Positions 36,299 through 40,390 of a stretch of DNA of 40,390 nucleotides are shown piece by piece. This stretch comes from Candidatus Nanopelagicales bacterium (GTDB lineage: Bacteria; Actinomycetota; Actinomycetes; S36-B12), in the NCBI GenBank assembly GCA_028688835.1, contig JAQTXL010000008.1, positions 1 through 40,390 on the forward strand. Direction: 5' to 3'. Below the pieces are notes generated by a model that was not told the origin of the DNA, did not search any database, and saw only the letters and a program-made list of their open reading frames with translations. The position numbers and the translations under genes were made by a program. Positions within the stretch are counted from its first letter, which is position 1; the number at the start of each line of letters is the position of its first letter.

Positions 36299-37669
36299 GT
36301 GGCCCCTTCCCCTGCAGAGCAGCATGCCGCCCTCGCCGAGGTGTGGCAGGACCTGCTCGCCCGGTGGCCCGAGAGCCAGCTCGAGCCGTCGCTGGCGCGC
36401 ATCGCGTCCCTGACGACCCTGCTGGGCGACCCGCAGGCCTCGGCGCCGGTCATCCACGTCACCGGCACCAACGGCAAGACCTCGACGGCGCGGATGATCG
36501 AGATCCTGCTGCGGTCCTACGGGCTTCGCACCGGCCTGTTCACGTCGCCGCACCTCATCGACCCGCGCGAGCGGATCTGCCTCGACGGCGAGCCGGTCGA
36601 CGCCGAGCGCTTCCTGCGCGTCTGGGCCGACGTCTCCCCGTACATCGACCTCGTCGACGCCAACTCCCAGGCCGACGGCGGTCCGCGCCTGTCCTTCTTC
36701 GAGGTCATGACGGCGCTGGCCTTCGCGACCTTCGCCGACGCGCCGGTCGATGTCGCCGTCATCGAGGTCGGCATGGGCGGTTCCTGGGACGCCACCAACG
36801 TCGCGCACGGGCAGGTGGCGGTCATCACGCCGATCGACCTCGACCACCAGCACTACCTCGGCGACACCATCGCGCAGATCGCCGCCGAGAAGGCCGGCAT
36901 CATCAAGCCCGACTCCTACGCGGTGCTGGCCGGCCAGGACGAGGACGCGGCCGCAGTGCTCTCGGCCCGCGTGGCCGAGGTCGGGGCGATCGCCTTCCGC
37001 GAGGGCGTCGACTTCGGGCTCATGGACCGCCAGATCGCCGTCGGCGGCCAGATGCTGAGCCTGCAGGGCATCGGCGGGCGCATCGACGAGGTCTTCCTGC
37101 CGCTGTTCGGCGAGCACCAGGCCCGCAATGCGGCCGTGGCCCTGTGCGCGGTCGAGGCCTTCATGGGCGCTGGCCGCCCGCCCGTCGACGACGACGTCAT
37201 CCGGGCCGGCTTCGACCAGGTCACCTCGCCGGGGCGACTGGAGATCGTGCGCCGCACGCCCACCGTCGTGGTCGACGCCGCCCACAACCCCGCGGGAGCC
37301 CGGGCCCTGGCCCATGCCCTCGAGGACTCCTTCGAGTTCGCGACGCTCGTCGGCATCATCGGCGTGCTCGCCGACAAGGACCCGCTCCAGTTCCTCATCG
37401 CCCTCGAGCCGATCCTGTCCACCGTGATCGTCACCGCACCGGCGTCGCCACGAGCCCTGAGCGCCGAGGCCCTGCAGACGATCGCCGTCGAGGTCTTCGG
37501 CGAGGACCGCGTGCTCATCGCCGGCTCGCTCGCGCAGGCCATCGACGAGGCGGTGACCCTGGCGGAGGCCGATGCCGTCTACGGCGGCGGGGGTGTGCTC
37601 GTCACCGGCTCGATCGTGCTCGTCGGCGAGGCCAAGGACCTCCTGCAGTCCGGCCGGAGGCACCTGTGA
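36299..37669 (+). CDS. folC: Bifunctional folylpolyglutamate/dihydrofolate synthase
   Basis: VIHVTGTNGKTSTARMIEILLRSYGLRTGLFTSPHL; EVGMGGSWDATNV; DAAHNPAGARAL; GTG start at 36299. Confidence 0.95.
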   Translation: MAPSPAEQHAALAEVWQDLLARWPESQLEPSLARIASLTTLLGDPQASAPVIHVTGTNGKTSTARMIEILLRSYGLRTGLFTSPHLIDPRERICLDGEPVDAERFLRVWADVSPYIDLVDANSQADGGPRLSFFEVMTALAFATFADAPVDVAVIEVGMGGSWDATNVAHGQVAVITPIDLDHQHYLGDTIAQIAAEKAGIIKPDSYAVLAGQDEDAAAVLSARVAEVGAIAFREGVDFGLMDRQIAVGGQMLSLQGIGGRIDEVFLPLFGEHQARNAAVALCAVEAFMGAGRPPVDDDVIRAGFDQVTSPGRLEIVRRTPTVVVDAAHNPAGARALAHALEDSFEFATLVGIIGVLADKDPLQFLIALEPILSTVIVTAPASPRALSAEALQTIAVEVFGEDRVLIAGSLAQAIDEAVTLAEADAVYGGGGVLVTGSIVLVGEAKDLLQSGRRHL

Positions 37670-38013
37670 AGGTCCTGTGCTCGGCGGTGCTGAGCCTGGA
37701 GGCGATCGTCGTCCTCCTGGCCATCCCCATCGCCACCACCAACGGCTCGGTCGAGAACACGGCCCTGGCCGTGTGGCTCGGCTTCGGCATCGCGCTGCTC
37801 CTCCTGCTGACCGTCGGCCTGCTGCGCCGGCCCTGGGGCATCACGGTCGGCTGGGTGCTGCAGGTCGTCGTCCTGGCCATCGGCTTCTTCGTCCCGGCCA
37901 TGTTCATCGTCGGCGGGATCTTCGCGGCGCTGTGGTTCGTGTCGATCTGGCAGGGGCTGCGCATCGACGCGATCAAGGCCGAGCGGGCGGCGCAGGCGCC
38001 CCCGGTAGTCTGA
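37666..38013 (+). CDS. DUF4233 membrane protein
   Basis: Small multi-TM protein between folC and ndk, standard actinobacterial synteny. Confidence 0.85.
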   Translation: MKVLCSAVLSLEAIVVLLAIPIATTNGSVENTALAVWLGFGIALLLLLTVGLLRRPWGITVGWVLQVVVLAIGFFVPAMFIVGGIFAALWFVSIWQGLRIDAIKAERAAQAPPVV

Positions 38014-38040
38014 ACGTCCCACGATTCATGAAGGAGCAAC

Positions 38041-38448
38041 ATGTCTGAGCGCACCCTGGTCCTGGTCAAGCCCGATGGCGTCGAGCGCGGCCTGGTCGGC
38101 GAGGTGCTCGGTCGCATCGAGCGCAAGGGGTTCAGGGTCGTCGCCCTCGAGCTGCGCACCCTGACCGCCGCCGTCGCCGAGGAGCACTACGGCGAGCACC
38201 GCGGCAAGCCCTTCTTCGACAGCCTGGTCACCTTCATCACCAGCGGCCCGCTCGTCGCCGCCGTCATCGAGGGCGAGGCGGCGATCGTGTCGTGGCGCTC
38301 GATGATGGGTGCGACCAACCCGGCCAGCGCAGCGCCCGGCACGATCCGCGGCGACCTGGCCACGGAGATGCAGATGAACGTCACGCACGGCTCGGACTCC
38401 CCGGAGTCGGCCGCGCGCGAGATCGCGCTCTTCTTCCCGGGCCTGTAG
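38041..38448 (+). CDS. ndk: Nucleoside diphosphate kinase
   Basis: [50 protein letters not shown]. Confidence 0.98.
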   Translation: MSERTLVLVKPDGVERGLVGEVLGRIERKGFRVVALELRTLTAAVAEEHYGEHRGKPFFDSLVTFITSGPLVAAVIEGEAAIVSWRSMMGATNPASAAPGTIRGDLATEMQMNVTHGSDSPESAAREIALFFPGL

Positions 38449-38451
38449 CCC

Positions 38452-39813
38452 ATGCGCCCCACCGTGCTGGGCCTGGGCCTGGGCACCGCTGTGGGCGGCG
38501 CCGTCGGCCTGAAGGCGCGCGGGGCCACGCTGGTGCCCTGGCCGACGAAGGTGCGCGACGCCTTCCCGGGCGTGCTCGGCGGGCTCACCGGTACGGCAGC
38601 GGGGCTGACGACCGACCTCCTCATCGCCGCGGCGCGGCGTCCGCAGCGGGTGCCGACCGCCCTGCTGGCCACCGCCGGCATCTTCGTCGTCGCCGGCGCG
38701 GCCGGTCGCGTCGCCGCGGGCCGGGTGCTCGGCGGCATGCAGCAGGGCAGCCGCACGCTCGACGCCGGCTTCTCCGCAGCCCCGCAGTCACCGCTCGTCA
38801 CCGGCTCGGCCGCCTCCGCGGTGCCGCTGGCGACGCTGGGGCGTGAGGGCGCGCGCTTCGTCGGTTCCGTCACGAGCGACGACGACGTCCAGTTCGTGCT
38901 CGGCCAGGCCCGCATCGCCGAGCCCGTGCGCGTCTTCATCGGCGTCGACGCCGCTGCCACCATCGCCGAGCGCGTGCAGCTGGCGATGCACGAGCTGCGC
39001 CGCACCGGGGCCTTCGACCGCTCGCACCTGCTCATCCAGGCGCCGGCCGGCACCGGGTACGCCAACACCACGCCGGTCGACGTCCTGGAGATCCTGACCC
39101 GGGGCGACTGCGCCGCGGTGGCCGTGGGCTACGGACTGCTGCCCTCGTTCCTGTCACTGGGCAAGGTGGCCGAGGCGTCGCAGACCCAGCGCGAGCTGCT
39201 CGACGCCATCGCCGCCGAGCTGCGCGACCGGCCCGCACGACCACGCCTGCTGCTCTACGGCGAGAGCCTGGGAGCCCGCGTCCAGGAGGAGGCCATCCCG
39301 GCTGGCCTGGCCGACCTCGACGCCTACGGCATCGACCAGGCCCTGTGGGTGGGCACGCCCGGCGGCGCGACCGCCGACGACTTCCATGCCCGCTGCGCGG
39401 CCTCGTCGATCACCATCGACCGTCCCGAGCAGATCCCGGCCGACCTCACGACCCGGCCGCGGGTGTGGTTCCTCGAGCACGACGGCGACCCGGTCGTGCG
39501 CTTCCGCCCCGAGCTCATCACCGAGCGCCCGGCCTGGCTGGCCCCCGGCGAGCCGCGTGGGCGCAACATCCCCGAGTCGATGCAGTGGCTGCCGGGCATC
39601 ACGTGGGCGCAGGTGCTCGTCGATGTCCTGTTCGCGACGAATGTGAAGCCCGGGGACTTCCAGAGCCTGGGCCACGACTACCGCGCGGATCTGGGCGCGG
39701 CGACCACCAGCGCCTTCGCCCTGGAGGCCACGCCCGACCAGGCCGCCCGGCTCGAGACGCGCCTGCGCGCGCTCGAGATCGCCAGGGCCCAGCGCATCGA
39801 GGTCACCGCCTGA
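38452..39813 (+). CDS. Alpha/beta-hydrolase-fold membrane protein
   Basis: N-terminal hydrophobic segments; LLYGESLGARVQEE (GxSxG), VGTPGGATADDFH. Confidence 0.75.
   Translation: MRPTVLGLGLGTAVGGAVGLKARGATLVPWPTKVRDAFPGVLGGLTGTAAGLTTDLLIAAARRPQRVPTALLATAGIFVVAGAAGRVAAGRVLGGMQQGSRTLDAGFSAAPQSPLVTGSAASAVPLATLGREGARFVGSVTSDDDVQFVLGQARIAEPVRVFIGVDAAATIAERVQLAMHELRRTGAFDRSHLLIQAPAGTGYANTTPVDVLEILTRGDCAAVAVGYGLLPSFLSLGKVAEASQTQRELLDAIAAELRDRPARPRLLLYGESLGARVQEEAIPAGLADLDAYGIDQALWVGTPGGATADDFHARCAASSITIDRPEQIPADLTTRPRVWFLEHDGDPVVRFRPELITERPAWLAPGEPRGRNIPESMQWLPGITWAQVLVDVLFATNVKPGDFQSLGHDYRADLGAATTSAFALEATPDQAARLETRLRALEIARAQRIEVTA

Positions 39814-40390
<577 letters not shown>

Noticed and set aside
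33985-38013. 1342-aa plus-strand ORF across valS/folC/DUF4233
   Set aside because: High-GC shadow ORF; antisense to valS and out of frame with folC, low-complexity Arg/Gly/His-rich composition, no domain.

Overview
High-GC actinobacterial chromosomal segment. A vertically conserved housekeeping backbone (DsbA-like pair, tRNA-Gly, tRNA-Pro, tig-clpP1-clpP2-clpX, then valS / folC-DUF4233-ndk and the 5' end of mreB) is interrupted between clpX and valS by a ~23.7-kb type IV pilus (T4P) locus (about 9990-33680). The core machine is recognisable: pilM-N-O, two PilT-type ATPases, PilB, PilC, a major pilin with a GFTLIE motif, two minor prepilins, a large PilX-like protein and a prepilin peptidase. 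No PilQ/PilP is seen, consistent with a monoderm. The locus also carries a regulatory layer: a degenerate GGDEF/EAL-like membrane protein (FimX-like idea), a divergent sigma-70-like protein, a probable PATAN/DUF4388 protein, a CpaE/TadZ-like ATPase, and six small uncharacterised genes. The most striking finding from the raw DNA is a bipartite element, GTGC(C/A)C-N16-CCGAAAC, found with identical spacing upstream of three T4P transcription units (pilV-W-X operon, pilT-B-T-C operon, pilA). It looks like a dedicated promoter class, and the locus-encoded divergent sigma factor is an obvious candidate to read it. The predicted pilA 5'UTR starts with two back-to-back perfect hairpins. All calls were made by eye; no database searches were run.
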